Below are positions 39,232 through 49,209 of a stretch of 64,000 nt of DNA, piece by piece. The position numbers and the translations under genes were made by a program. Source of the DNA: an uncultured Rikenellaceae bacterium (GTDB lineage Bacteria > Bacteroidota > Bacteroidia > Bacteroidales > Rikenellaceae); assembly GCA_946486375.1 (NCBI GenBank), contig CAMLTW010000003.1, forward strand, positions 1 through 64,000, read 5' to 3'. How positions within the stretch are numbered: the stretch's first letter is position 1; every line of letters starts with the position of its first letter. The notes beneath the pieces are model-generated. The model made no database searches, was not told the origin of the DNA, and saw only the letters and a list, made by a program, of their open reading frames with translations.

Positions 39232-39602
39232 ACGGACAGGAGGAAACCGGCCGGCCGGTACAGCCGGAACCCGGAAGAAAAAACGGAGGACGGTTCAAGC
39301 GCTTTCTGCGCGGATTCATGTCGGGGGGAATCCTGCGCCAGCCCGAAGTCAGGCGGAATCTGCCGTACGGACTTTTCGTGGCCTTTCTGATGTTCCTCTA
39401 TATCGCCAACGGCTACCATACCCAGAAACTTCATCGACGGTACGCCCGATTGAACGCGGAGGTGAAGGAACTGCGCACCCGTTCGGTTTCGATGACCGAA
39501 AGGCGGATGACGGCCACGCGTCAGAGCGAAATCATCCGGACACTGAAAGAACGGAACATCCCTCTCCAGGAATCGCTGGTGCCTCCGAAAGTCGTGGAAT
39601 AA
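39228..39602 (+). CDS. FtsL-like division protein
   Basis: A 124-residue bitopic protein in the ftsL position between rsmH and ftsI. It has a cytoplasmic N-terminus rich in Gly/Arg (about 1-45) and one membrane helix (GLFVAFLMFLYIANGY, about 48-63). A predicted coiled coil follows (RYARLNAEVKELRTRSVSMTERRM). This is the FtsL topology and is the Bacteroidetes FtsL-like family; sequence identity to E. coli FtsL would be low. In characterised systems FtsL links FtsB/FtsQ to FtsWI. Its start overlaps the rsmH stop (ATGA), implying translational coupling. Confidence 0.8.
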   Translation: MNGQEETGRPVQPEPGRKNGGRFKRFLRGFMSGGILRQPEVRRNLPYGLFVAFLMFLYIANGYHTQKLHRRYARLNAEVKELRTRSVSMTERRMTATRQSEIIRTLKERNIPLQESLVPPKVVE

Positions 39603-39620
39603 CGTAGCCGATCCCCGTAA

Positions 39621-41840
39621 ATGAAGAACGAATCGCCGATCAAACAGGAAATCACCCGCAGGGCATGGGTCGTCTATGCCCTCTTTCTGTTGTGCGGGGC
39701 GGCGGTGCTGATCCGGATTCTTTATATCCAGTACGGGCCGGACAGCGCCCGGTTGAGGGCGAGGGCTCAGGATACGAAAACCTTCCGCATGACGGAGATC
39801 GAGGCGGAACGGGGAGACATCTTTTCCCGGAACGGACGGTTGCTGGCTACGTCGCTGCCTTATTACGACCTGAAAATGGATTTCCGGGCCACCGGATTGA
39901 CCGATTCGATATTTGCGGCCGGGGTCGATTCGCTGGCCGGTCGTCTGGCTGCATTTTTCGGGGACAAAAGTTCCCGCCGCTACGGAGACATGCTGAAGGA
40001 ATACCGCAGCCGGGCATTGGCGGGAAAAGGACGGGTTTACCGGATCGCTCCCCGGCAGGTTTCCTATTTCGAGCTGGGACAGATCCGGGAGTTTCCGATT
40101 TTACGGCACCGCAATCCGAACGTCAGCGGCTTCATTCCGGAACGGGTGAACCGGCGGGTGCTTCCGTACGGTTCCATAGCGGCCCGCACCATCGGGCGGA
40201 AAGTGAACGATTCCGTAATGTGGGGCGTCGAGGGAGCTTTCGACGAGTACCTGAAAGGGCATGACGGCCTGACCAGAACCCAGCGGATTTCGGGGTCGTT
40301 CTGGATACCCGTAGCCGACGACAACAACCGGGAGCCGGTGGACGGGATGGACGTGATCACCACGCTGGACATCGACCTGCAGGACGTGGCCGAACGGGCG
40401 TTGGAGCAGCAGCTGCAGGCCGAGGAAGCGGACTGGGGCACTGCCGTGCTGATGGAAGTGGAAACGGGCGAAATCCGGGCGATGGCCAATTTGAGCCGCC
40501 GCCGGGACGGGACGTGCGTGGAAGATCTGAACCATGCCATCGCTCAGCGGATCAATCCGGGTTCCACGTTCAAGCTGGCTTCGCTGATCGTGCTGCTGGA
40601 GGATGCGGGCATGTCGCTGGACGACGTGGTACGAATCGACGGCGGGGACGTGGTGATTTACAAAAAACGGGTGCGCGATTCCCACCTGGGATACCGGCAG
40701 CTCACGCTGCGGCAGGTATTCGAGGTTTCTTCCAACGTAGGGTTCGCCCGTGCCGTGAATGACCATTATCGGGAAAACCAGCAACGGTTTGTGGATCAGT
40801 TGGTAAAAATCGGGGTGAACGACACCATTCCGTTTCAGCTGGCCGGTTCGCGGGGGCCTTACATCCACACCGACGCGAAAAAATGGAGCATGCTGACCCT
40901 GACTTCCATGTCGTACGGTTACGAGCTGGAAATGACGCCCATGCAGACGCTTTGCCTGTACAACGCAGTGGCCAACGGGGGGAAAATGATTTCGCCGATC
41001 GTGGTGAAGGAAATCCGTCAGTACGGACAGACGCTCAAAACCTACCGTCCGCAGGTGATCCGGGAGCAGATTTGTTCCCCGGCCACGTTGGCCAAAGTGC
41101 GGAGCTGTTTGCGGGGTGTGGCGACTGCCGGGACGGCCAAGCGGTTGCAGATCAAAGACCTGGAGATCGCCGTAAAGACGGGGACGGCGCAGGTGCCCAA
41201 TTTCAACCGGGGATACGGCGTTTACGGAGGGATGAATTACCTGGCGACCATCGTGGGATATTTTCCGGCGGATCGCCCCAAATATACTTGCATCGTGGCC
41301 ATCAAGACCTTTTCGGGACACGGACGGGGAGCGAACTATTACGGCGGATCGCTGGCGGGGCCGGTGTTCCGGGCGATCGCCGAGCGGGTGTACGGTTCCA
41401 GCGTGGACTGGCAGGCGCCGGTGGCGGAACGGGGAGGACATGCTCCCGACTTGCCTCAGGTGAAGGGCGGATATTATCGGGATGTAGAAAAGGTGCTGGA
41501 TCGGCTTTCGCTGAAATATGCCGATGCGCCCGGCGTCAAAAAGGCCGATTACGTGAAAGCGGTGCCCGACAGTGCGGCGGGACGGGTGGTGTTGGAAGCG
41601 GCGGAAACGCCGAAGGAGGGAGAAATGCCCGACGTCGGCGGCATGGGACTGAGGGACGCCCTGCGGCTGCTGCAAGTGGAACGGGGACTGATCGTCTCCT
41701 TTTCCGGCAAGGGAAAAGTGGTGCGGCAGTCGGTGATTCCCGGAGACAGCGTAAGAAAGGGACAGCGGGTATCGTTGGTGTTGTCGACCGATCATACGGA
41801 AAACAATTCGGAAACGGAAAATGGAAAGAAAACTGAGTGA
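39621..41840 (+). CDS. ftsI: Septal peptidoglycan transpeptidase, PBP3/FtsI-like with PASTA domain
   Basis: Crosslinks septal peptidoglycan. The 739 residues start with a cytoplasmic tail and one membrane helix (about 15-34). The dimerisation domain has ERGDIFSRNGRLLATSL. The transpeptidase has the acylation site STFK (Ser about 315), the SSN triad (about 370-372) and KTGTAQ (about 519). A single PASTA-like domain ends the protein (about 665-730, GEMPDVGGMGLRDALRLL), as in Gram-positive and Bacteroidetes homologues but not E. coli FtsI. The 3' end overlaps murE by 20 bases. Confidence 0.93.
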   Translation: MKNESPIKQEITRRAWVVYALFLLCGAAVLIRILYIQYGPDSARLRARAQDTKTFRMTEIEAERGDIFSRNGRLLATSLPYYDLKMDFRATGLTDSIFAAGVDSLAGRLAAFFGDKSSRRYGDMLKEYRSRALAGKGRVYRIAPRQVSYFELGQIREFPILRHRNPNVSGFIPERVNRRVLPYGSIAARTIGRKVNDSVMWGVEGAFDEYLKGHDGLTRTQRISGSFWIPVADDNNREPVDGMDVITTLDIDLQDVAERALEQQLQAEEADWGTAVLMEVETGEIRAMANLSRRRDGTCVEDLNHAIAQRINPGSTFKLASLIVLLEDAGMSLDDVVRIDGGDVVIYKKRVRDSHLGYRQLTLRQVFEVSSNVGFARAVNDHYRENQQRFVDQLVKIGVNDTIPFQLAGSRGPYIHTDAKKWSMLTLTSMSYGYELEMTPMQTLCLYNAVANGGKMISPIVVKEIRQYGQTLKTYRPQVIREQICSPATLAKVRSCLRGVATAGTAKRLQIKDLEIAVKTGTAQVPNFNRGYGVYGGMNYLATIVGYFPADRPKYTCIVAIKTFSGHGRGANYYGGSLAGPVFRAIAERVYGSSVDWQAPVAERGGHAPDLPQVKGGYYRDVEKVLDRLSLKYADAPGVKKADYVKAVPDSAAGRVVLEAAETPKEGEMPDVGGMGLRDALRLLQVERGLIVSFSGKGKVVRQSVIPGDSVRKGQRVSLVLSTDHTENNSETENGKKTE

Positions 41841-43275
41841 TATGCTGGCCGACGCCGGTGTCGTGGAACGCCGGGGGCCGGAGGAACAGAACATCGCGTC
41901 CGTCGGGTTCGACTCCCGGACGGTGACTCCCGGACAGTTGTTCGTGGCCTTGCGGGGAACGCAGTCGGACGGACATGCGTTTATTCCCGGAGCGGTGGCT
42001 TCGGGAGCGGTGGCGATCGTCTGCGAACAGTGGCCGGAAGAGATCGCCCCGCAGGTTACGTATCTGCGGGTGGAGGATAGCCATGCGGCGTTGGGGCGCA
42101 TCGCTTCCGGTTTTTACGACCATCCCAGCCGGAAACTCCGGCTGGTGGGGGTTACGGGCACCAACGGAAAAACTACGACGGCCACTTTGCTGTACGATCT
42201 GTACCGGGAGCTGGGTTACAAGGCCGGACTGATTTCCACGGTGACGTATGCCGTGGACGGCCGGGAAACGCCTTCCACTCATACGACGCCCGATCCGGTG
42301 CGGTTGAACGCCCTGCTGGCCGAGATGGCCGACTGCGGCTGCGGGTTTTGTTTCATGGAGGTGAGTTCCCACAGCATCGTGCAGCGGCGGATCGAAGGGC
42401 TGGCCTTCGCAGGGGGAGTTTTTACCAATATCACCCACGACCATCTGGATTACCACAAGACGTTCGCCGAATACATCCGGGCGAAGAAAGCCTTTTTCGA
42501 CGCACTGCCGCAGGAGGCGTTCGCGCTGGTGAACGGAGACGACCGCAACGGAGGCGTCATGGTGCAGAACACGCGGGCGGCGGTGCGGACGTTCGCCCTG
42601 AAAAGTTTCGCCGATTTCCGGGGACGCGTGGTGGAAACCGTGCCGGAAGGGATGCTCCTGAACCTGGACGGAAGCGAAGTCTGGGTGAGGTTCCTGGGCG
42701 GGTTCAATGCGTATAATCTGCTGGGAGTCTATGCCTGCGCCCGGTTGCTGGGCAGCGACCGCGACGAGGTGCTGCGGGTGCTGAGCCGGCTGGAATCGGT
42801 CAGGGGACGTTTCGAAACGGTGTATTCCAAAACGGGGGTGACGGCCGTGATCGACTATGCCCATACGCCCGACGCGCTGGCGAACGTGCTGAAAACCGTG
42901 GCGGGAATTTGCCCCCGGGGGAAAAAGATTTATACCGTGGTCGGCTGCGGCGGAAACCGCGACCGGACGAAACGCCCCGTGATGGCCCGGATCGCCGTCG
43001 AGAACAGCCATCTGGCCATCCTTACTTCCGACAATCCCCGCTTCGAGAAGCCGGAAGACATTCTGGAAGAAATGAAGGCCGGATTGCCGCCCGATGCCCG
43101 TACGCTGGTGATCGCCGACCGGCGGGAAGCGATCAAAACGGCCGCGATGCTGGCCGCACCGGGCGATGTGGTGCTGGTGGCCGGCAAGGGACACGAAACC
43201 TATCAGGACGTGGCGGGAACCAAACACCATTTCGACGACCGCGAAGAAGTGCGTCGGGCGTTCGGACTGGAATAG
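41821..43275 (+). CDS. murE: UDP-MurNAc-L-Ala-D-Glu:meso-DAP ligase
   Basis: Adds the third residue to the peptidoglycan stem. The 484 residues contain the ATP loop VTGTNGKTTTATLL (about 112-125) and the central ligase region with ITHDHLDYHKTF. The specificity motif in TSDNPRFEKPEDIL is DNPR at about 402-405, diagnostic for meso-diaminopimelate rather than lysine. This fits the DAP-type wall of Bacteroidales. It overlaps ftsI by 20 bases and precedes mraY by 36 bases. Confidence 0.95.
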   Translation: MERKLSDMLADAGVVERRGPEEQNIASVGFDSRTVTPGQLFVALRGTQSDGHAFIPGAVASGAVAIVCEQWPEEIAPQVTYLRVEDSHAALGRIASGFYDHPSRKLRLVGVTGTNGKTTTATLLYDLYRELGYKAGLISTVTYAVDGRETPSTHTTPDPVRLNALLAEMADCGCGFCFMEVSSHSIVQRRIEGLAFAGGVFTNITHDHLDYHKTFAEYIRAKKAFFDALPQEAFALVNGDDRNGGVMVQNTRAAVRTFALKSFADFRGRVVETVPEGMLLNLDGSEVWVRFLGGFNAYNLLGVYACARLLGSDRDEVLRVLSRLESVRGRFETVYSKTGVTAVIDYAHTPDALANVLKTVAGICPRGKKIYTVVGCGGNRDRTKRPVMARIAVENSHLAILTSDNPRFEKPEDILEEMKAGLPPDARTLVIADRREAIKTAAMLAAPGDVVLVAGKGHETYQDVAGTKHHFDDREEVRRAFGLE

Positions 43276-43311
43276 AAGCGTGAAGAGAAGAAACCTTAGG
43301 GAGAGCAGAAG

Positions 43312-44559
43312 ATGATTTACCATTTGACCAAATACCTTTCGCAGCATTTCGACATTCCCGGCATCGGGATGTTCCAGTACCTTTCGTTCCGGGCGGCCAT
43401 GGCCATCATTCTGGCGTTGGTCATCGGACTGATTTTCGGCAAGCGCATCATCGGTTTCCTGCAACGGCGCCAGATCGGGGAAGAGGTGCGCAACCTGGGG
43501 CTGGAAGGACAGCTCCAAAAGCGGGGAACGCCCACGATGGGGGGAATCATCATCCTGACGTCGGTGCTGGTTCCCATCCTGCTGTTCGGGAACCTGTCCA
43601 ACGTCTATGTGATCCTGATGATCGTTTCGACCCTCTGGCTGGGATTCATCGGTTTTCTGGACGACTACATCAAGGTGTTCCGCAAGCGCAAGGAGGGACT
43701 GAACGGCCGCTTCAAAGTGGTGGGACAGGTCGGACTGGGGCTGATCGTGGGACTGACCATGTGGTTCAGCGACGGAATCGTGGTGCGCGAACAGACGGCC
43801 AAAACGACGTCCTCCTCGCAGGTGGTGACCGTCGACAGCGACGGAGAGAGCCGCACGGTGTACCTTTCCCGTCCCGAAAAGACGACCAAGACCACCATTC
43901 CCTTCGTGAAGAACAACGAATTCGATTATTCGATGCTGGTACCTGCGAAGTGGGACGCCGATCATCTGTTGAGTTGGCTGGTTTACGTTTTCGCCGCCAT
44001 TTTCGTCATCACCGCCGTTTCCAACGGAGCCAACCTGACCGACGGACTGGACGGGTTGTCGGCGGGGGTCTCGGCCACCATCGGGGTGGTGCTGGGAATT
44101 CTGGCCTACCTTTCCGGGAACGTGATCTATGCCGGGTACCTCGACATCATGTACATTCCGGACAGCGGGGAGCTCGTGGTGTATGCCGCGGCCTTCGTAG
44201 GGGCTTTGCTGGGATTTTTGTGGTACAACGGCTATCCCGCGCAGGTTTTCATGGGGGATACCGGCAGCCTGTCCATCGGCGGGGTCATCGCGGTTTTCGC
44301 CCTGCTGATCCGGAAGGAGCTTTTGCTGCCCATTCTGTGCGGCATATTCTTCGTGGAGTCGATTTCCGTGATGACGCAGGTGGGTTATTTCAAGTACACG
44401 AAAAAGAAATACGGGGAGGGAAGGCGCATTTTCCTCATGGCGCCCCTGCACCACCATTATCAGAAAAAAGGGTACTTCGAGTCGAAAATCGTGCTGCGGT
44501 TCTGGATTATCCAGCTGCTGCTGGCGGCCATTACGCTCGTGACGCTGAAAATACGTTAG
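43312..44559 (+). CDS. mraY: Phospho-MurNAc-pentapeptide translocase
   Basis: Transfers phospho-MurNAc-pentapeptide to undecaprenyl phosphate, making lipid I at the inner membrane. The 415 residues form about ten helices. Active-site motifs are [30 protein letters not shown] and [12 protein letters not shown], and the C-terminal [13 protein letters not shown]. An insert of roughly 60 residues between helices (about 145-210, including [18 protein letters not shown]) makes it longer than E. coli MraY (360). Such an insert is, to my knowledge, usual in Bacteroidetes. murD follows 3 bases after the stop. Confidence 0.95.
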   Translation: MIYHLTKYLSQHFDIPGIGMFQYLSFRAAMAIILALVIGLIFGKRIIGFLQRRQIGEEVRNLGLEGQLQKRGTPTMGGIIILTSVLVPILLFGNLSNVYVILMIVSTLWLGFIGFLDDYIKVFRKRKEGLNGRFKVVGQVGLGLIVGLTMWFSDGIVVREQTAKTTSSSQVVTVDSDGESRTVYLSRPEKTTKTTIPFVKNNEFDYSMLVPAKWDADHLLSWLVYVFAAIFVITAVSNGANLTDGLDGLSAGVSATIGVVLGILAYLSGNVIYAGYLDIMYIPDSGELVVYAAAFVGALLGFLWYNGYPAQVFMGDTGSLSIGGVIAVFALLIRKELLLPILCGIFFVESISVMTQVGYFKYTKKKYGEGRRIFLMAPLHHHYQKKGYFESKIVLRFWIIQLLLAAITLVTLKIR

Positions 44560-44562
44560 ACG

Positions 44563-45942
44563 ATGGAGAACAGGGAGAAAAAACGGCTGGTCGTGCTGGG
44601 CGGCGGGGAAAGCGGCTTCGGTTCCGCCGTACTGGCGAAGGTCAAAGGGTACGATGTCTTTTTGTCCGATTTCGGAACGCTTTCCGACAAATACCGGCGG
44701 TTGCTGGAAGAGTGGGAGATTCCTTATGAGGAAGGCCGCCATACTCCGGAACTGATCCTCGGAGCGACGGAAGTAGTCAAAAGTCCCGGCATTCCGGACA
44801 AGGCGGCCATCGTGCAGGCCGTGCGGGAACGGGGGATTCCGGTGATTTCCGAAATCGAGCTGGCCGGTCGGTACAACCGCGCCAAAACCGTCTGCATCAC
44901 CGGGAGCAACGGCAAGACCACGACCACCACGCTGACTTATGAAATTCTCCGGCAGGCAGGGCTGAAGGTGGGGCTGGCCGGAAATATCGGAAGGAGTTTC
45001 GCTTTTCAGGTGGCGACGGAGGATTACGACTGGTACGTGATCGAACTGAGCAGTTTCCAGCTCGATGGCATGTTCGATTTCCGTGTCGACGTGGCCGTGC
45101 TGATGAATATCACGCCCGATCACCTCGACCGGTACAACTACCGGATGCAGAATTACGCGGACAGCAAATTCCGGATCATCCGCAATCAGGGGCCGGAACA
45201 ACGGTTCATTTACTGTGCCGACGATCCCGTGACCTGCGAAAACCTGTCCCGTCACGAGCTGCCGATGCAACGGTTGCCTTTCAGCGCCCGGGAGGGTTTC
45301 CCGGACGGGGGCGCCTGCCTGGAAGCCGGATTGCTGAAAGCCCGCATCGGGGACGGACGCGGTTTTGAAATGCCGGTCGATGATTTGAAAATCAAGGGTA
45401 TTCATAATACCTATAACGCCATGGCGGCAGCATTGGCCGCTTTGTGCGCAGGGGTGGACGGGGCATGTATTGTGGACACTTTGCGCACGTTTTCCGGTGT
45501 GGAACACCGGTTGGAAGCGGTGCGGGAAGTGAACGGCGTACTTTACGTCAACGACTCGAAGGCCACCAACGTGGATTCGGTCTGGTATGCGCTGGAAAGC
45601 ATGACCCGGCCGGTGGTCTGGATCGCGGGCGGAACCGACAAGGGGAACGATTACGAGCCGTTGTACGATTTTGCACGGAAAAAGGTCAAGGTGTTGGTAT
45701 GCATGGGGCTGGACAACCGGAAACTGACGGATGCTTTCGGAGACAAGGTGCCGGTTCTGTACGATACCGCTTCGCTGGATGAGGCGATGGAGGCCGTGGA
45801 GCGGACAGCGGAACCGGGGGACGTGGTTTTGCTGTCTCCGGCCTGCGCCAGCTTCGACCTGTTCCGGAATTACGAAGACCGGGGTCGGCGGTTCAAGGAA
45901 AAGGTGAACGCCCTCGGCGAAAAAACGGAGGAGGGAGAATAG
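44563..45942 (+). CDS. murD: UDP-MurNAc-L-alanine:D-glutamate ligase
   Basis: Adds D-glutamate to UDP-MurNAc-L-Ala. The 459 residues have an N-terminal UDP-binding Rossmann-like domain (LVVLGGGESGFGSAVLAK), the ATP loop ITGSNGKTTTTTLTYEIL (about 112-129), and the central region ELSSFQLDGMFDF. The C-terminal domain has VLYVNDSKATNVDSVWYAL and the terminal VLLSPACASFDLFRNYEDRG. All are typical MurD motifs. Length is normal. It is tightly spaced between mraY (3 bases) and ftsW (4 bases). Confidence 0.95.
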   Translation: MENREKKRLVVLGGGESGFGSAVLAKVKGYDVFLSDFGTLSDKYRRLLEEWEIPYEEGRHTPELILGATEVVKSPGIPDKAAIVQAVRERGIPVISEIELAGRYNRAKTVCITGSNGKTTTTTLTYEILRQAGLKVGLAGNIGRSFAFQVATEDYDWYVIELSSFQLDGMFDFRVDVAVLMNITPDHLDRYNYRMQNYADSKFRIIRNQGPEQRFIYCADDPVTCENLSRHELPMQRLPFSAREGFPDGGACLEAGLLKARIGDGRGFEMPVDDLKIKGIHNTYNAMAAALAALCAGVDGACIVDTLRTFSGVEHRLEAVREVNGVLYVNDSKATNVDSVWYALESMTRPVVWIAGGTDKGNDYEPLYDFARKKVKVLVCMGLDNRKLTDAFGDKVPVLYDTASLDEAMEAVERTAEPGDVVLLSPACASFDLFRNYEDRGRRFKEKVNALGEKTEEGE

Positions 45943-45946
45943 CGTT

Positions 45947-47242
45947 ATGGCCCGGAAAATCGTGGTAAGCCGGCTGTTCGGCGGCGACAAGGTGCTGTGG
46001 ATGATCCTGACCTTTCTGGCCGTGGCGTCCCTGTTGGTGGTCTATTCTTCGACCGCTTCGCTGGCCTATGCCAGTTACGGCGGCGATACGTTCCGGGCGC
46101 TGTTTTTCCAGTTGGGATGCGTCGGGGCCGGATTCTGCATCGTCTTCTTTTTCCACCTGATCGACATCGAGGATTACAATCGGTTCGCCCGTTTCCTGTT
46201 TTGGGCGAGCCTGTTCTGCATGCTGCTGATCTATGTGCCCGGAGTGGGGCAGAAAATCAACGGAGCCTACCGGTGGATCAAGCTGCCTTTCGGCCTGACG
46301 TTCCAGCCCTCGGAGCTGTTGAAAATCGCCATCATCGTTTTGCTGGCGCAGCAGTTGGCCGCCCGGCAGAAAAACATCCGGCAGATGCGGATTCTGCCTT
46401 CTTTCCGCCCGCGTGCATGGCGGGAACACAGGGCGGAGAACCTGAACATCCTTTTCGACCATACGTTGCCGATCCTGGCGCCCGTCGGGCTGGCCTGCGG
46501 TTCCATCCTGGCGTTCAATTTCTCCACGTCGGCGCTGCTGTTCCTGACCTGCCTGATCATGTTGATCATCGGCCGGGTCTCCATGCGGGAGATTTTCCGC
46601 ATCCTCGCTCTGGTGCTGGTCGTGCTGGCTCTGGCGATCGCAGTGATGAAGGCGGCCGGCGTGGGACGGGTGTCGGTATGGGAAAAACGGCTGGGACTGG
46701 TCAGGGTGGAGGAGAACGAAAAACAGCGGGAGCTGGCCGACGCCACGAGCGAATCCTCGCAGGTGGAGCAGGCGAAAATCGCCATCGCTTCGGGGGGGCT
46801 GATCGGCAAGGGGCCGGGCAACAGCACCCAGCGGACGCACCTGCCGCTTCCGTATTCCGATTTCGCCTATGCGTTCATCACCGAGGAATACGGCTTTGTG
46901 GGAGCTGCCCTTATTCTCGTGCTTTACCTGTGGATTTTTTTCCGGGCGGTGATGATTGCCCGGCGGTGCGAGACCGCGTTTCCGAATTTTCTGGTGCTGG
47001 GGCTGGGGCTGATGATCATCATTCAGGCCATGACCAATATGGCCGTGGCGGTGAATCTTTTTCCCGTTACGGGGCAGCCGCTGCCAATCGTGAGCAAAGG
47101 TGGTACTTCCATCATTTTCATGTGCATGGCTCTCGGTATCATCATCGGTGTGAGCCGGCAGTTGGAGGATGAGCGGCAGGAACGGGAGGCAGCCGCCACA
47201 GCGGAAAGCGATCCTCCGACCGAACCGGAGCAAACGACATAG
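45947..47242 (+). CDS. ftsW: SEDS-family septal peptidoglycan glycosyltransferase FtsW
   Basis: Polymerises lipid II at the septum together with FtsI. The 431 residues show about ten membrane helices and the SEDS hallmarks. These include AYRWIKLPFGLTFQPSELLK, with the conserved Trp-Ile and QPSE motif, and LPLPYSDFAYAFITEEYGFVG carrying the catalytic-region Asp (about 303). FPVTGQPLPIVSKGGTS near the end is also conserved. The position between murD and murG is the standard dcw place for ftsW. A cytoplasmic tail rich in Glu/Thr ends the protein. A CPBP-like gene follows after 3 bases. Confidence 0.94.
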   Translation: MARKIVVSRLFGGDKVLWMILTFLAVASLLVVYSSTASLAYASYGGDTFRALFFQLGCVGAGFCIVFFFHLIDIEDYNRFARFLFWASLFCMLLIYVPGVGQKINGAYRWIKLPFGLTFQPSELLKIAIIVLLAQQLAARQKNIRQMRILPSFRPRAWREHRAENLNILFDHTLPILAPVGLACGSILAFNFSTSALLFLTCLIMLIIGRVSMREIFRILALVLVVLALAIAVMKAAGVGRVSVWEKRLGLVRVEENEKQRELADATSESSQVEQAKIAIASGGLIGKGPGNSTQRTHLPLPYSDFAYAFITEEYGFVGAALILVLYLWIFFRAVMIARRCETAFPNFLVLGLGLMIIIQAMTNMAVAVNLFPVTGQPLPIVSKGGTSIIFMCMALGIIIGVSRQLEDERQEREAAATAESDPPTEPEQTT

Positions 47243-47245
47243 GGT

Positions 47246-48049
47246 ATGGACGATCGAAAAAGGAAAAACATTTGGGAAGTCGGAGCGATAATCGTCGCCT
47301 ATTTCCTGTTCTGCTACGGCTTTTCGCACTTCAATGCCTTGAGTGCTGTCGTGCGCAATGCGTTGCGGGTGCCGGTGCTTCCGGAACTGGTGGCCTTTCT
47401 GTTTTGCTGCCTGCCCGTTGTTGCCGTCCTGGTCTGGCTGCAGAGGGGACGGAACTTTTTCCGGAGCGTAGGCCTGATGCGTAGTTTCGGAGGAGGGATG
47501 GTGCGGGGGATGGCGTTCGCCCTTCCATCGTTTCTGATCAGCCTGCTGACCGAAAAATTCAATGCGGATGTTGTGCTTTCTTCCGTGCTGACCGTGGCGC
47601 TCTATGCTTTTTTCCTGGAATTCGTTTACCGGGGATTCGCTTTCGGACAACTGTTTCACGGCGGACGGCTGGGCTTTCTGCCGACGATGGTCGTGCTGGC
47701 CGTTCCTTTCGCTCTGCCGGTTTTATGGAACGGGAACGTTTGGATGTTCCTGCTTGCGTTTTTGGGGTGTATGTGGGACGTGACGCCCTTTTCGTGGCTG
47801 TATGCGGAGTGGAACCGTAATCTGGGGGTAACGTTCGGCATGAGTTTGCTGATCCGTACGGGCTGGTTGCTTTTCCCGGTTCGGGAGGTGCGTCCCGATG
47901 GATTTCAGGGGTGGGGAAGCGTGGCCTATCTGATCTGCATCGTGCTGGCCGTGGCGGTCACGGTGATATATAAATGCCGGCGGGGGATCCCTTTCCGGGT
48001 GAACGGGAAAAACCTTTGGCGGGCTGAACCGTCGCAGGCGGACGAATAA
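47246..48049 (+). CDS. Divergent CPBP-family (Rce1-like) membrane protein inserted in the dcw cluster
   Basis: A 267-residue integral membrane protein with about seven or eight predicted helices. The segment FFLEFVYRGFAFGQLF (about 122-137) matches the core EExxxR motif of CPBP intramembrane proteases, but the first Glu is Leu; Glu125 and Arg129 remain. The second motif (FxxxH) is not evident, so catalytic activity is uncertain. It lies 3 bases after ftsW and 15 bases before murG and must be co-transcribed with both. It is not a standard dcw gene, so it is either a lineage-specific wall-related factor or a passenger. Confidence 0.6.
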   Translation: MDDRKRKNIWEVGAIIVAYFLFCYGFSHFNALSAVVRNALRVPVLPELVAFLFCCLPVVAVLVWLQRGRNFFRSVGLMRSFGGGMVRGMAFALPSFLISLLTEKFNADVVLSSVLTVALYAFFLEFVYRGFAFGQLFHGGRLGFLPTMVVLAVPFALPVLWNGNVWMFLLAFLGCMWDVTPFSWLYAEWNRNLGVTFGMSLLIRTGWLLFPVREVRPDGFQGWGSVAYLICIVLAVAVTVIYKCRRGIPFRVNGKNLWRAEPSQADE

Positions 48050-48064
48050 TCTGAAAAAGACGAT

Positions 48065-49174
48065 ATGAAACTGAAAATCATTTTGAGCGGCGGCGGCACG
48101 GGAGGACACATCTATCCGGCGGTTTCCGTGGCGGAGGCTCTGAAAAGGCGTTTGGGGGACGGCGTGGAAATCCTTTTCGTGGGCGCCGAAGGGAAAATGG
48201 AGATGGAAAAGGTGCCGGCTCTGGGGTACCGGATCGTCGGGCTGCCTGTGGCCGGGTTGCAACGACGACTGACCGCGAAAAACCTGGCGTTGCCTTTCAA
48301 GATAGTTCGCAGTCTGAATCGTGCCCGGGCCGTGTTGCGGGAATTCGGCCCGCAGGCGGTCGTGGGTTTCGGGGGATACGCTAGTGCGCCGGTACTGTGG
48401 AGCGCGCAGCGGATGGGGATTCCGACCATCATTCAGGAACAGAACAGCTATGCGGGAGTGACCAACAAGTTATTGGCCCGCGGGGCTGCGCGGATTTGCG
48501 TGGCCTACGACGGCATGGAACGGTTTTTCCCGGCGCAACGGATCGTCAAAACGGGGAACCCGTTGCGGGGAAGTTTCGGCGACCTCGCCTCCAAACGGGC
48601 GGAGGCGTTGGAATATTTCGGATTGAAGGACGGCGTACCGGTCATTTTGGTCGTGGGCGGAAGCCTCGGCACCCGGACGCTGAACAATGCCGTCATGCAG
48701 GCCTTGGACGGTCTGACGGCGGACGGAAACGTGCAAGTGATCTGGCAGACCGGGAAATATTACCGGGAGGCGCTCGACCGGGAACTGTCGGAACGGCCTT
48801 TGCCCGGCGTCTGGCGCGGCGCGTTCATCGAGCGGATGGATTACGCCTTTGCCGCCGCCGACGCGGTGATCTCGCGGGCCGGGGCTTCCACGGTTTCGGA
48901 ATTGTCGCTGGTGGGAAAACCGGTCATTTTCGTGCCTTCTCCGAACGTGGCGGAAGACCACCAGACCAAAAATGCGCAGGCATTGTGTGCGGTCGGGGCG
49001 GCGGAGTTGATCCCGGATGCGGAAGCGGTGGAAAAGGCGATTCCGGCGGCGATCGCCCTGTGCGGCGACCGGGAAAGGTGCCGGTCGATGTCCCGCAACA
49101 TCGCTGCGCTGGGCATTCCCGATTCCGCCGACCGGATCGTGGACGAGATTCTGCGACTGGTGGAGGGAAAATAA
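48065..49174 (+). CDS. murG: UDP-GlcNAc:undecaprenyl-PP-MurNAc-pentapeptide GlcNAc transferase
   Basis: Converts lipid I to lipid II on the cytoplasmic face. The 369 residues carry the first glycine-rich loop LSGGGTGGHIYPAVSVAEAL (about 7-26). The second glycine-rich region is VVGFGGYASAPVLWSAQ. The UDP-GlcNAc-binding C-domain has VVGGSLGTRTLN and SRAGASTVSELSLVGKPVIF. Length and motifs are complete. It is the last cell-wall gene here: murC, ftsQ, ftsA and ftsZ do not follow. Confidence 0.95.
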   Translation: MKLKIILSGGGTGGHIYPAVSVAEALKRRLGDGVEILFVGAEGKMEMEKVPALGYRIVGLPVAGLQRRLTAKNLALPFKIVRSLNRARAVLREFGPQAVVGFGGYASAPVLWSAQRMGIPTIIQEQNSYAGVTNKLLARGAARICVAYDGMERFFPAQRIVKTGNPLRGSFGDLASKRAEALEYFGLKDGVPVILVVGGSLGTRTLNNAVMQALDGLTADGNVQVIWQTGKYYREALDRELSERPLPGVWRGAFIERMDYAFAAADAVISRAGASTVSELSLVGKPVIFVPSPNVAEDHQTKNAQALCAVGAAELIPDAEAVEKAIPAAIALCGDRERCRSMSRNIAALGIPDSADRIVDEILRLVEGK

Positions 49175-49209
49175 TGCGGATGAAAAAATCGACTTAATCG
49201 GAAAAAGCC

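Noticed and set aside
41536-45990. Very long antisense frame (1,484 codons) opposite ftsI-murE-mraY-murD
   Set aside because: It is a by-product of GC-rich codon bias opposite well-defined cell-wall genes. The product is low-complexity, rich in His, Arg and Gln, with no domain. Similar long frames opposite the RND, GH2 and malic enzyme genes were rejected for the same reason.
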